This document shows positions 54,301-64,000 of a stretch of DNA of 64,000 nt, in pieces (position 1 is the stretch's first letter; every line of letters begins with the position of its first letter). The stretch spans positions 1,364,001-1,428,000 of the forward strand of contig OY723322.1 of the NCBI GenBank assembly GCA_963210315.1, given 5' to 3'. Source of the DNA: Rhynchopus euleeides. Taxonomy: Eukaryota; Euglenozoa; Diplonemea; Diplonemida; Diplonemidae. Below the pieces are notes generated by a model. That model made no database searches. It saw only the letters and a list, made by a program, of their open reading frames with translations, and was not told where the DNA came from. The position numbers and the translations under genes are program-made.

Positions 54301-55485
54301 GGCATCGGCATCCCCTCCATCGACCCCATGGAGCTGAGCGGCCTGTGGCACCTCACCGTGCACTTCGAGGAGAGCGACGCCGCCGCGAGGAAGACGCAGC
54401 CGGGGCTGCTGCCGGAGCAGGAGTTCTTCACGCCTCTGGTGTACCGCAACTACCCGATGTTTCTCTACCTGAAGACCACGGAGGTGCTGGAGGAGTATAA
54501 GCAGGCGACGAACCAGACCCCCACCAGCAGCCTGGTTGCGCGCCTGCGGGGGAGGCTGCGCAACGCAGGGCCTATGCGGGATCACATCTTCGGGGAGGTG
54601 CACTGCTATGCGGATATCCTCGACGACGAGAGCTACGGCTGTGACTCGTCTCCCATGCGCCTGCCTTCAGAGCCCTACAACATCGGCTACTTCCTGCGCC
54701 TGCTGGTGTGGCACCCTTGGGACTGTGCGGCGGGGATCCCGCGGGGCAGGCGTCCCCTGTTCACGCTGACAGCCATTATCGACCCCGACGAGCCCACCAC
54801 ACTCCTGTCGGGCAAGGCGAAGCAGACGCAGGGCGACGATGCGGGGGGTGGTGACGATATTCTGTTCAGCGAGGCGGGGCGGGACAGCGGCACGCTGGCG
54901 GAGGCGCTGCTGTCGGTGTTCAGCGAGATGCAGGTGCGCGGCAGCGACGGGGAGGTGGACTGCCTGCTGGAGAAGGTTGAGTTCCCCATCACCAAGCACG
55001 GGCGCCGCATGGCGCAGCACGACAGCGATGACAGCGACGAGGAGAGCTCTGCAGACATCGGGCCCTTTGCCCCGTGGCTATGTGACCCGACAAACCTGAA
55101 GCCGCCATCGTGTGGTGTGGAGATGTCACGCACCAAGGCGCGTCCCGCATGCGCCTCCCTGCTGGATATGGTTGACGCGGCGATGAAGCGTGTCTCCGGC
55201 GAGCAGGCCTCGGCAGCCGCAAAGAAGCGGAACAAGAAGAAGAGGAAGAAGAAGAACAAGGGCACCCCAGGCGGTTCGAAGGATGGGCCGCACTCCCCGC
55301 GGGCCGACGGCGAGGGCGAGGGGTCGGATCCGTGCAGTGCAGATCGCGACAGCGACACGCAGCCCTCAGACCTCATGCCCTGGGGGCAGCCAGTTGCTGC
55401 CTCAGCCATGCATGACGTGGCAGACTGGTTCGTCGCAATGCTGGAGCAGGCGACCCACAAGGAACCCGCAGAGTGCCATGCTTAG
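51337..55485 (+). CDS. Very large unknown protein with coiled coil and RRM-like segment
   Basis: 1382 residues, single exon, not recognised. Start set at ATG 51337; upstream in-frame sequence begins at GTG and was rejected. Residues ~30-60 are Thr/Pro runs. Residues ~80-220 form a coiled coil with ARREADIAQRQKELVEREQ-type heptads. A Cys/His-rich patch follows (~288-325: CRCLDYPLCG, CACPRHAPEH). Residues ~448-525 have an RRM-like pattern (VHVSAVLLSGL, a helix, then RFSAVVTYDTFSECLQAEE). The region ~560-1250 is mostly ordered with no known motif; YNIGYFLRLLVWHPWDCAAG is a conserved-looking stretch near residue 1115. The tail (~1290-1310) is basic (KKRNKKKRKKK), then acidic. Function unknown; RNA or cytoskeleton binding could be tested. 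Confidence 0.75.
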   Translation: MEGVESSDEKVRRALARMRVLCTSIQGDFGPPSTATSTTSTTTTTTSTAGPPPPPTPPDSNNAQQKQQKEAVPPQRELLAGLQTLVSTYTAKVDEARRCSNSLAEREQALARREADIAQRQKELVEREQFASKNLRAHRDLLRRRDRELRQREAAVMELRGLRSPAMLMDESAAEQLALQRQALGTTLARVHRKLRAATEKERRLDAALAAHSRPLDMLSRVLCSPAPRDVVLCGTPLLLEAPPSAQGGHSVEEALAQLESAEPTDAAPSPLLVVAARDAVRRAPRLRSDCRCLDYPLCGLLEGHTWRRSQRVRGRLRCACPRHAPEHTLAEHVAAEARQAEAEAAGAQPGPPRPTCLRLQGLMFTAAELQYLLQPGGGVLAIVEHAPEGAGAPSLYVWARSELEGHAMKSTLEATQGTTTTGRVVVETIDPRQFPEGPAGLSDSDGVHVSAVLLSGLVAPPYTGAVDAEQIYTLLSLAGRVREVYTFYPHGHVPQEDRFSAVVTYDTFSECLQAEEIFDSTHLSEGMTWRVTPCSVPVDLTIHTGYYTPSSSQPSWDLACSAPASNALMFTFCEAFSLAAPSSFTKQRGWTAETVRTALRRAQDVLSLQGVVGPGGGARAGGDDEGASQRTALHGLTTPREVAVILQALGAAVGEEGFHWRWLPEGDDDGGSACRRAVCVCRDTQSAVSALLSVKSALGASFAGSVCPVAFYSQDDDLPSLLESTRPRSVAPAPVDDISGAAVLELCEAAEGSTVVSYSLVLHTRGWAGLELTGRVLGKHAAAEGGIAGRPLPCPAGEAAGMFCTASQRGCLTFADGDSMVVLRVEAVQWVGVGTATLVGWYAKVTQDTAAFGGACALHVAVFDGPAGETRPRQLYATDTAQREAAEETYLTELLTVASTAAAVYRPLLAEQKQALLQGSQAECASDTEERLMVPKWEVEGGEDTFGDADGDDPGVALSDAYETSSSEALCSYHTPTPPHGPARTRQGIGIPSIDPMELSGLWHLTVHFEESDAAARKTQPGLLPEQEFFTPLVYRNYPMFLYLKTTEVLEEYKQATNQTPTSSLVARLRGRLRNAGPMRDHIFGEVHCYADILDDESYGCDSSPMRLPSEPYNIGYFLRLLVWHPWDCAAGIPRGRRPLFTLTAIIDPDEPTTLLSGKAKQTQGDDAGGGDDILFSEAGRDSGTLAEALLSVFSEMQVRGSDGEVDCLLEKVEFPITKHGRRMAQHDSDDSDEESSADIGPFAPWLCDPTNLKPPSCGVEMSRTKARPACASLLDMVDAAMKRVSGEQASAAAKKRNKKKRKKKNKGTPGGSKDGPHSPRADGEGEGSDPCSADRDSDTQPSDLMPWGQPVAASAMHDVADWFVAMLEQATHKEPAECHA

Positions 55486-57712
55486 TCTTGTTGTGTCCGT
55501 TCACCTCCCCGATGCCATTCCCGTGACTGTCTCAGGGGGGGCCGTGCCTGTTGCGGTTGTGGTTGTTCCATGGTGCGGTCGGTACGGTGTGGCAGTGCCG
55601 TCCCGCCTCCCCTGCTCCAGCGTAGCGGGGCGGAGGGGAGGGTGGTGTACGTCAAATCTCTCCGCCTAGCCCCCAGCCGGGGTGGCGTGCGCCCTGTGGG
55701 AGGCGTCCCTCTGGCAATGGTGTTGTTGTTGTTGTTGTTGTTGTTGTTTTACTCGGAGGGGGGGAGCAGAAACAAACGATGAACGGAAACAAAATAGAGT
55801 CGACAAACGAAGCCTTTTGTATTGGAGTGCCGGGGCTGCGTGCTGCTGGATTTGTGGGTGGGGGTGTGGAGGGGGGAAGGATGAGTCAACAAAGTTTGTA
55901 TCCCTCGCGGCTAACCTTTTTGTTGTGTCAAAAAAAATCTACTCGCTCGCTGCTCTTGCTCCCTCTCTCTCCACTCTCCGAGGCTATATGCGTGGTGTTC
56001 TAGGTGGGGGTTTTGACAGGAATTCGCCTGTGCCTGTTATGGCGGGAGCGCGGGTGTGCCGGGGTAGGCTACACACGACATCACTTTTGAGTTTGTCGCG
56101 AAGCCCATCCCCCAAGTAACCGGGAGCGGAGAATGGGGTGGGGGAGGGGGCACAGAACGGCGGTCTGAACCCCCGCACCCGAATAAGATTGTCGTGAACT
56201 CCGCTGACGTCTATTTTTTTGTTGTACGCTTGTCTTCCACGAATCTTAGTGCGGAAACCTAGCTTCTTCACAAAAGATTTGGTGATGCGTCATTAGTTTG
56301 CACGAACGGTGTCTTCTTCATATGTATAGGATACCGAACGCTGCCGTGAGCCTTTTAAGTGCGCAAACCTAACTGTTCTTCACAAGAGTATATGACGCGC
56401 TTTCGGCTTTCTTCTCCTTTCTCGCAGAGCCACAAGCCATGAGCACGTCTTGACAATATGTCTGTAGAATAAGCTCTGCTGAGTCCGACAATATCATTCC
56501 CCGGTGTTTTCACCCCCACTGTGTCACACCCAGTGCTGACGCCTATTCTGTTTGGGAGTTCAGGGGACATCCCCCTATAGCGAGCCCATCACGAAACCCC
56601 CCGCTGATTCAATAACCTCCATCAGACATCAACCAATCCCTGCGACTTGTTTCGCATCAGAAAACAGCAAGAAAGGCCTTCGGGGAGGGGGGGTGAGGTA
56701 CTTGGGCGAGAGATGTGTGTGTGTGAAGCTGTATCACATCAAAGCAAGGAGAGAGAAAGAGAGAGACAGGCAGACCGAGAGAGATATCGTGCAAGGCCCG
56801 TTGTTTTCTTCTTGTTTGCCGGGTTTCACACACACCCCCCGCCGTCAAATGTGAAAAAGAAAAGGGAAGGGGATTTAAATCACGTGTGTGTGTGCTGCCT
56901 CATTTAGTGAACATCCATTCCTCGCTGGGGGGAGAGAGGGGGGGGGGGCGGAAGGGGGGGGAGTGGGGGGGGGGGCAGTCGCCCTCTCGGTCAACACCCC
57001 ACAAGCTGCAATCGAGGCACATGTGACGGTGAAGCCTGATCGTGTCTGGAGATCAATAGGTCCAGCCGCGCCGGCAAGCGCAGGGTGCCCAGCAGGGCTA
57101 GCACACATCAGAAGGATTCACGTGTGTGGGGACAGTAGAGAGTTATCCCTCGACGAGAGTCAGCTCTGTGCGTGGGTGGGGAGCGGGGTTAGGAGGATTG
57201 CACCACCAGGATGACCGAGCAGCAGTCAATAAATTGCGGAGGAGTATAAAGGGTGAAAGAACACAGGTTGTGTGAAGTGCTCCAGCCTGACGCAGGGGGG
57301 GGTTGCCGAAATCCGCTTTTTTTTGATTGCGGCTTTTATTTCCACCTTTCGATGCTCCCCCGCTCTGCACATCCACTCTACTCACAACACACCACCCCAC
57401 AGGACACACAACAACACTACACACACCCCCTCTCTCTCTCCCCCCCTCCCCCCCGCGCACAGTCACAGGGGACAGCAGAGGGAGGGGTGAAGGGGTTCTT
57501 TCACACCCCTCCCCTCTTCCACCCCCCCCCCCCTTCTCAAGCCACCGCAAAACAATACAAGCCAAAGCCAAGTCAATAGCGGCACACGCGCATATTCTCT
57601 CTCTCCCCCCCCCCTCTCGTCTTCTTCCTAATAAACACGACAACCGTTGGCAATTCAAAACCCCATACACCCCCTCTCTCTGTCTCTCTGTATCGGCTAG
57701 ACCCCCTTCTCC
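55486..57712. other. 2.2-kb gene-free region
   Basis: No gene seen. Contains a GTT microsatellite at about 55720-55748, two diverged copies of a ~45-bp sequence ~110 bp apart (near 56248-56292 and 56357-56400), G-runs around 56940-56982, and C-runs at 57522-57533 and 57605-57614 upstream of the next gene. Confidence 0.55.
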
Positions 57713-58858
57713 ATGATGTGTTCCGAGGAAGCGCAGGCCAGCACCATCACCGGGATGCTGAAGGGAGAAGCCCCTGCTCCTGCTGGGGGCGAGGCCTCCG
57801 CCACCGCAGGACCCACCCCCTCCCCAGGCAACCCCACAGCGGTTTGCGAGGAGCCGAGCAGCGGCAGCGGCGCCGCCCAGGCGGGGCCCTCCGCGTCGTC
57901 CTCCACCTCAACGTCTTCGCCGTTCCCCTCGTCTTCCTCTTGTGGGAACGCGGCGACCCCGCCGGGGAGTGCGGATTCGGCGGAGCTGGGGCTGCCGACC
58001 CCCTCATGCAGCCCCCGCCCGGTGGATATGGGGTCGCCTTTGTCATGCGCGTCATCGCCGTGCCTGCCGCCCTCCCTGCAGGAGGGGAGGGTTCCGGTGA
58101 GGACCGGCGTGATGACGACCGTGATCCGCCACGGGGAGGGGGAGCACAACGTCAACACCGCGGCGATGGTCTCCGCGAGTTGGAACTTCCTCAGCGATCT
58201 GTCGTCCCTCAAGCTGGGCGACGCCGCGGAGAATGTGAACCGGCTGTTCAACGGGACCCTCGTCGCCTGCAGGCTGCACGACCCCCCCCTCACGGACACC
58301 GGCGTGAAGCAGGCAACCCGCGCCTCGGAGCACCTCTCTTCCTGCAACTTCGATGCGGTTTACGTCAGCCCCATGCTGCGCACCATAGAGACGGCGCTGC
58401 ACATCTTTGGAGGCGTGAGGGGGCTCAAGCTCTACCTCCACCCGGGCTGTTGTGAGACGCGCACCCTGTTAGAGGTGAGCAACGCAGGGCGGATGCGTGG
58501 GGAGATCCTTCAGATTCTGGAGCAGAAGAAGAGGTCTATGGGTGTGGAGGCGGAGGTGGATGCCTGCACCTACCTCCCGGATGAGCCGTGGTGGGTGTCG
58601 GTGGCGGAGTCGCGGCAGAAGCTGGACCAGAGGGCTGTCGAATTCCAGAAGTTTCTGCTGTCGCAGGAGCACCGGAGGGTTGCGGTGGTCAGCCATGCGA
58701 CCTTTCTCCGCTCCCTCACGCAGGACGAGCTGCTGGAGACGTGCGAGTGGAAGACGTACCGCTGCCTCCCGCAGGGGCTGATCACCTGCAAGCCTGAGAG
58801 GATGATCGGCAGCCAGGACTCCCTCACCTCCCTCCGCCTCAGCCAGTCCAGTTCGTGA
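57713..58858 (+). CDS. Histidine phosphatase superfamily protein (PGM-like)
   Basis: 381 residues, single exon. The first ~130 residues are Ser/Ala/Pro-rich and probably disordered. The rest is a branch-1 histidine phosphatase: VIRHGEGEHN with the phosphoacceptor His140, LTDTGVKQA, a phosphate-binding SPMLRTIETA, a CETRTLLEVSN stretch carrying a likely acid, and VVSHATFLRSL with the second catalytic His328. These are the family's usual residues in the usual order. The substrate cannot be told; the layout (RHGE, long insert, SP.LRT.ET) resembles eukaryotic phosphoglycerate-mutase-like phosphatases of broad specificity. An acceptor-like CTAG ends 12 nt before the ATG. Confidence 0.9.
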   Translation: MMCSEEAQASTITGMLKGEAPAPAGGEASATAGPTPSPGNPTAVCEEPSSGSGAAQAGPSASSSTSTSSPFPSSSSCGNAATPPGSADSAELGLPTPSCSPRPVDMGSPLSCASSPCLPPSLQEGRVPVRTGVMTTVIRHGEGEHNVNTAAMVSASWNFLSDLSSLKLGDAAENVNRLFNGTLVACRLHDPPLTDTGVKQATRASEHLSSCNFDAVYVSPMLRTIETALHIFGGVRGLKLYLHPGCCETRTLLEVSNAGRMRGEILQILEQKKRSMGVEAEVDACTYLPDEPWWVSVAESRQKLDQRAVEFQKFLLSQEHRRVAVVSHATFLRSLTQDELLETCEWKTYRCLPQGLITCKPERMIGSQDSLTSLRLSQSSS

Positions 58859-61800
58859 GACGGGTGGTGGGATGTGTGCCTGCCGCAGGGAGGAGGTGAG
58901 AGAGTTGGAGTCGGAGGGGGAATCGGGTTTTAGGCAGCGAAGAGCGAAGCCTGTGAAGAAAACGTGTCTCTTTCGGATTTCGTCGGGGGGGGGGGGTTTA
59001 TACTTTTTTCGCCGGGGAGAGGAGGGGGGGGGTGGGGTGGCAACAAAAATATATAGCAAAGGGGATGTCCTGTGCCAGGGTGACACGGCACAGGGTTGCA
59101 AACCATATAGAGCGAGAGAGTGGTGGGTCCGGAGCCTCAAACCCTCCTTGTCGCATGATTTGATGCGGAAGGCGAGACAGAAGAGTTTTTGTTGCGCGCA
59201 CCGCCGCCTTGGTTGTCGCGCCAGGCGGGGGGTGGCCCGTTGATACTCCGAAATAAACATAGATAACGCCAAAAGCCATCACAGCGCATATTACTGCTGG
59301 TGTGATATAGGGGGGTGGGGATCGGGACCTGCCCTCGCGCCACAAAAGTCTCTAATGTATTGTTCGTTTTTTTTTCAACAACCTTTTTGTTTTGCACACA
59401 CGGGGGGGAGGCGCACGCCTGCTGGGGGGTGGAGGGAAGCGTCTCACAACATATCAATGCGCGCCATCTGGACGTAGAGGCTTGCCGTTCGCACAGTGTC
59501 TCTTGCTCCTGCCAAATCGCCGCAGCCCACGCAGGGTATTATTTCTGCGTGTCTCGTGCGATCAACGACAACCTTTTGTCTCGTTGTGTGTAAGGGCCTT
59601 CTCTCTTCGTCAACCTTCCGCGTGTTGTTCTCCCAATTCAAAGTGAGAGTCAAAGGACTCAAGAAACTGATACCCCTTATCGGCTCTCAGCGGGGGGGAG
59701 GGCACTGCGATGAGTCGGCAGGAACCAGTCGAAAGGGGAAAACAGTGTGTTGCCGGAAAAAAAATGAAAACCGCTCAAAAATCATTCACCAGGAGACGCA
59801 CTTTTCTGCATCACTTCGCGAAGACCCCTCCCCCTTTACCCCCACGGAGGATCCACAAACCCCACATGTTGTATTGTGGAGTGAAGAGAGGTCGGCTCTA
59901 GGCCTTTTTCTCTTCATTTGCTACACGCCCTCGACCCCCTCCCAGCCCCCTCCCCCATTTTCGTCTCACGATCCCGCATACACGCACACGGCGCGCAATG
60001 TACATAATAATTATGTCGCGTTTGCTTCTCTACCACCTCCCCTTTACTGACTCCCTCTTACTCATCCCCTTCCAGTCTCCACCCGGCACCACGGCGTGCA
60101 CTGGAGGTCTCTTTCTTTGCATTGCACAGCCACAGCCCCCCGCCCCCCTTCTCCAGTTGCTTCCTTTGTGATATGACGTCCGAAAAGCGTGTTTGTGCAA
60201 CACGCGGTTTCCATTTTCTCGAGAAGGGCAACGAAATCTGGCTGCCTCTTCCCCAACCCCCCCCCCCTTTCCTCCCCTCTCAATTGCTTTGGCAGTGTGT
60301 GCCGCTTAGGCAAGCCCTGCTTCCCCCCCCCACCCCAGCCCCTGAATCTCCAGCCGCAGCAAGCTAGTCAAAGCAAACGGCGAGGTGAACCCTCAGATCC
60401 CTTTTTGGGCGTTATTTATTTTGTTTTCCGTTGCTCGAGCCTTGTGGGAATCGAGGGGTGTGGGGGTGGGTGGGTGAAGGTGGGGTAGGTCCTCCAAGAT
60501 ATAACCATCGGCAAACAAACGTTCTCTGTACACTAACCCGCACCCCCCCCTCCTCCGCACCCTGGGGGGGGGGGAGGTGTGGCGAGAAGGCAAAGCCGTT
60601 TTCCTGGTAGGGCCCCCTCTCTTGGGCTTGGAGCGGCGGCGGGGGGAGGGGGGGTGTCGGCCTATTCTCAACTCATCAGTAACCCCCTGAGTATTGTTTT
60701 CAGCAAAATCACGGCGTGGCAGACCTGATGGGCTGTCAGCTTTGGGAGGGGGTGGGGTATTTTTCAAACATCTTCCCTTTGCCATCTGCGCAAGGTTGAT
60801 CGCTTTTTACGGCCCCGTGCGTGTTGTTCGTCAGCGTGGGGTGTTGGAGACGGATATCACATCAGGAGAGCAGGCTTCTCTCTCGGTGGATGTGACATTA
60901 CCTCAAAAAATATTCACGTGTTGGTGCGTGTCGTGATAATGTGACCGACGCGACCGATTTGTTTTAGCGTTTTGTCATTTCGACGTAGTCTACGTAGCAA
61001 CTCTCTGTGTTATCCGCAGCAAAACGTTGTCCTCCCTCAGGGGGCAGGGTGGGTGGCATATTGCTGCGTGTCCCATGCATGTCATACAAAGCCAAAACGT
61101 TGCTCTTCATCCGGTCCTTTCTTTTGACTTCTTTCGAACCCTCCCCCCTCCATCCCTCGGTCGGTCCATCATAATCTGTATATTTCTTTACCACGGCAGG
61201 ACTCCTGTCAAGTGTCTGAATGACAGCGGGCAGCGCTTTGGGCAAACAAGGGCAAACTCCGCAGCAGGCTGCGGCGAGCTGCCTTTGTTTTGCCCGGTTT
61301 ATGCGCACGAACAGCAGCCCTATCTATTTCCTCGGCTGTTGCAGTGCAAGTGGGGTCGTATCGTGGGCACCATGGTGCTGGTAATGCAGTAGTATGATTC
61401 AGCCGGCCTTCTCGGATGACCAAGGCTGGTCTTTTTCGGACGCCGGTCTCTGGTCGTCGCAGGGTGCGTCGGCAAATCTTGACAACAGCCTATCTCAGGA
61501 TATGTTTTCAAACCAACGGGGCAACCGCGCGGAGTGGAGTTTCGACAGTTGGAACTTCACTCGATTATACACGCTTGTCTTTGGTTGGAGACTTTGTGGC
61601 CATTGTGTCAGTATTTGCGCCCTTTTTCGTCTGGCTGCACAGTGGCGATGCATCATGCCGCCCTTCCCTATTCCTTTGATCCTGGCCCAACTGGGGATAC
61701 TTCCGCAGGGGCGACTAACCCGTATTCAGGGAAATGTGACGCACATACCACAACACACAACACGTAAGTGGCACATCACAGTTACAGCAACCAAATGTGA

Positions 61801-62519
61801 TCTACACACCAGCTTGACCCTTCTCACCAGGTCCGCGAGTGTCTCGAGGTGTTGCCATCACAAACACACGAGATGGCATTAAGTGGTTCACGTGTGGTGT
61901 TAGTATTGGTCCTGCTGCAACGTTGTCGTCAGAACTGAAATAAACAAAGCGCCATCCATCCACTGAGGGCGGTGGCAACTGAACAGGGTGTCACTTTTGA
62001 CAGAATTGAACGAAACAAGAAGCGATGACACTCCGTACACACGACACACACGCACTGAAACATGTTCGGGTATTGTGCTATTTCCGCCCCGTCCCCATCC
62101 CCCAGTCCGCTTCACTTCTAGCCGAAGCCCTGGGGGGCCAGAGGAGGTATCCATGTTCCGTCTTTCGATGGCCAGCTTGGACCATCCTGCATCATCTGCG
62201 TCTGTATTCTCTCGTCAGGCGGTGTGGGTGTTGCGGCAAGGGTTTCTTGGTATCACAAAGACTGGTGTGGCTTGTCAAAGCTGCGCACATGCCTCGGATA
62301 CGATGCCTGCCAGAGGTTGTGGCTGAGTGGATCCGCGCTCCGAGCAACCGCCCGTTTGGGTGCAGCATTGCATGCTCGGATAATGTTTGGTCATGCGAGG
62401 CACGGCCCCCTCCCACGCCCAGATCCGGCATTGTCAGTATTGCAGGGGGTGTCGCGGCAATGAGTGATATCACACACACACCCTCCAGAGCTTCTGCAAC
62501 CCGCCCGTTTCTTCACACA
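58859..62519. other. 3.7-kb gene-free region
   Basis: G-runs follow the phosphatase gene (58985-58996 and about 59024-59032). Other G/C runs occur near 60259, 60561-60570 and 60640. An open frame at 61394-61882 lacks the codon bias of real genes and any motif, so it is not called. A tract ending CTCCAG at 62487-62488 precedes centrin copy 2. Confidence 0.5.
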
Positions 62520-63165
62520 ATGGCCGCCCTCACCGACGAGCAGATCAAGGAGGCGTTCAACCTGTTCGACGCGGATGGCTCCGGCGCGATCGACGCTGAG
62601 GAGATGGCGCTGGCCATGAAGGGTCTTGGGTTCGGCGACCAGCCCCGTGAGGAGATCGAGAAGATGATCCGCTCGATCGACACCGACGCGAACGGTCTGA
62701 TTGAGTACCCCGAGTTCGAGAAGATGATGAAGGTACGCACTGCGAGACGCCTTGCAGCACACAGCGTGCCGTGCCTGTCTGCACCACCACACCCTTGCTC
62801 CACACAGGCGAAGATGGCGCAGAAGGACTCCCCCGAGGAGATCTTCAAGGCGTTCCAGCTGTTCGACATGGACAAGACCGGCAAGGTGTCCTTCGCCAAC
62901 CTGAAGGAGGTATGCCCTGTCACTGCAAAGCACACTGCAGTGTGTTGCTGCCTGGTGCATGCTTGCGCGTCACGTGGTTGCTTGCCGAGCTCTGCCACCA
63001 CACTACACCACAACCCAACACAACACACAGGTGGCGAAGCTGCTTGGCGAGAACCCCGGTGACGACGTTCTGCAGGAGATGATCGCCGAGGCGGACGAGG
63101 ACCGTGACGGTGAGATCAGCTTCGAGGAGTTCAAGAACGTGATGATCCAGATGAAGGGCAAGTAG
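62520..63165 (+). CDS. Centrin, copy 2, three exons
   Basis: Exons 62520-62732, 62808-62909 and 63031-63165 encode a 149-residue protein identical to copy 1; the nucleotide differences seen in the exons are silent. Intron 1 (75 nt, GTACG donor) is nearly identical to that of copy 1, and intron 2 (121 nt) is a close relative with small indels. The 60 nt upstream match copy 3 but not copy 1. Being as similar in introns as in exons points to recent duplication or gene conversion. Confidence 0.94.
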
Positions 63166-63496
63166 GCGCTGCCTCTCAGCCCTGTTCCCTCTTCCCTGCC
63201 CCTGTCGCTTCCCCTGTGATGTGTTGTTCCTGTGTCGTAGTTCGTTTGAGTGAGTGATTGTGTGCCTTGCGCCTGCCTCGGTTCAGTGACAGGCAGCCCC
63301 CTTGCGGCTATCCTGGAACTGCCACAGCGCTCGTGCCCCGACGTTAGAGTACGGAGCCAGTTTGACTGAGTAGAGTGTGGAGGATGTATCTATTGTACGC
63401 GATGACAGCATTGCCAAATGGGCCAGCCATGACTCTGAAAAAATCACACCCACACACCCCTCCAGAGTTTCTGCAACCCACCCTTTTCTTCACACA
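63166..63496. other. Short spacer between tandem centrin genes
   Basis: 331 bp with no gene. The first ~20 nt after the stop match those after copy 1. An acceptor-like CTCCAG ends at 63464-63465, 31 nt before the copy 3 ATG, the same distance as in copy 2. Confidence 0.6.
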
Positions 63497-63888
63497 ATGG
63501 CCGCCCTCACCGACGAGCAGATCAAGGAGGCGTTCAACCTGTTCGACGCGGATGGCTCCGGCGCGATCGACGCTGAGGAGATGGCACTGGCCATGAAGGG
63601 TCTTGGGTTCGGCGACCAGCCCCGTGAGGAGATCGAGAAGATGATCCGCTCGATCGACACCGACGCGAACGGTCTGATTGAGTACCCCGAGTTCGAGAAG
63701 ATGATGAAGGTACGCACTGCAGGACGCCTTGCAGCACACAGCATGCCGTGCCTGTCTGCACCACCACACCCTTGCTCCACACACAGGCGAAGATGGCGCA
63801 GAAGGACTCCCCCGAGGAGATCTTCAAGGCGTTCCAGCTGTTCGACATGGACAAGACCGGCAAGGTGTCCTTCGCCAACCTGAAGGAG
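63497..63888 (+). CDS. Centrin, copy 3, first two exons (3' end beyond window)
   Basis: Exons 63497-63709 and 63787-63888 match copies 1 and 2 in protein sequence through the third EF-hand (ends NLKE). After the second donor (GTATGTTGACTG) the intron is unrelated to intron 2 of the other copies, and no third exon is seen in the last 112 bp. The gene may continue past the window, or it may be a truncated copy whose homology stops at the exon border. The first 63 nt upstream are shared with copy 2. Confidence 0.82.
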
Positions 63889-64000
63889 GTATGTTGACTG
63901 CTGTCACCAGTTGCTGTTTTCTCCTTCCTGGGAAGGATGTCAACGAGGAACAAAAGTGGAGGCATGCAGAATAGAATAGTGACCGGCATGATAAGCAGCA

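Noticed and set aside
61394-61882. Possible 162-residue gene
   Set aside because: Codon use is unlike neighbouring genes, there is no motif, and no acceptor-like site precedes it.
1-64000. CRISPR arrays, operons or bacterial regulatory sites
   Set aside because: The window is eukaryotic, with spliceosomal introns; no array of short spaced repeats is present.

Overview
This is a GC-rich eukaryotic (protist) window with the standard code, small GT-AG introns and a very strong G/C bias at third codon positions. I support 20 protein genes (17 complete single- or multi-exon genes, a duplicated pair included; one 5'-truncated at the left edge; one 3'-truncated at the right edge) and every one lies on the + strand. 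Nineteen of the 20 start codons are visible. Most of them have a pyrimidine-rich stretch ending in (C/T)AG about 12-60 nt upstream of the ATG. One-strand gene order plus acceptor-like sites before the ATG is what polycistronic transcription with spliced-leader trans-splicing looks like. My best guess is a free-living euglenozoan such as a diplonemid, with a dinoflagellate relative as the alternative. This is inference: I found no spliced-leader gene in the window.

Layout. 0-5 kb: end of a glucosamine-6-sulfatase, a small secreted cysteine-rich protein (copy A) and a cathepsin D-like aspartic protease. 5.8-7.6 kb: an unknown RRM-like protein. 9-12.2 kb: cysteine-rich copy B (within a ~1.3 kb duplicated block) and a five-exon PROPPIN/ATG18 gene. 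15-26 kb: a small secreted protein, a methionyl-tRNA synthetase, a heparanase-like GH79 enzyme and a 1031-residue unknown protein. 26-31 kb: gene-free, with an AT-rich TIR element containing three ~375 bp tandem repeats. 31.3-36.1 kb: a 1536-residue type I membrane protein with nine Ig-like/filamin-like repeats. 37-40 kb: a 2.5 kb TIR element with a 1.15 kb fold-back element nested in it. 40.4-44.8 kb: a zinc-binding/RRM-like protein, an SRI-like protein and centrin copy 1. 45.8-58.9 kb: a B-box-WD40 protein, a protein with four ubiquitin-like domains, a 1382-residue unknown and a histidine phosphatase. 62.5-64 kb: centrin copies 2 and 3 in tandem.

How the genes fit together. The sulfatase, the heparanase and the aspartic protease are lysosomal or secreted hydrolases; the first two act on heparan-sulfate-like chains. 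With the ATG18 gene they suggest a phagotrophic or osmotrophic cell with an active lysosome and autophagy. The centrins imply basal bodies or flagella. Intergenic DNA is full of long C or G runs, C-type mostly upstream and G-type mostly downstream of genes. All three TIR elements are flanked by a TA dinucleotide, and two of them sit inside poly-C runs.
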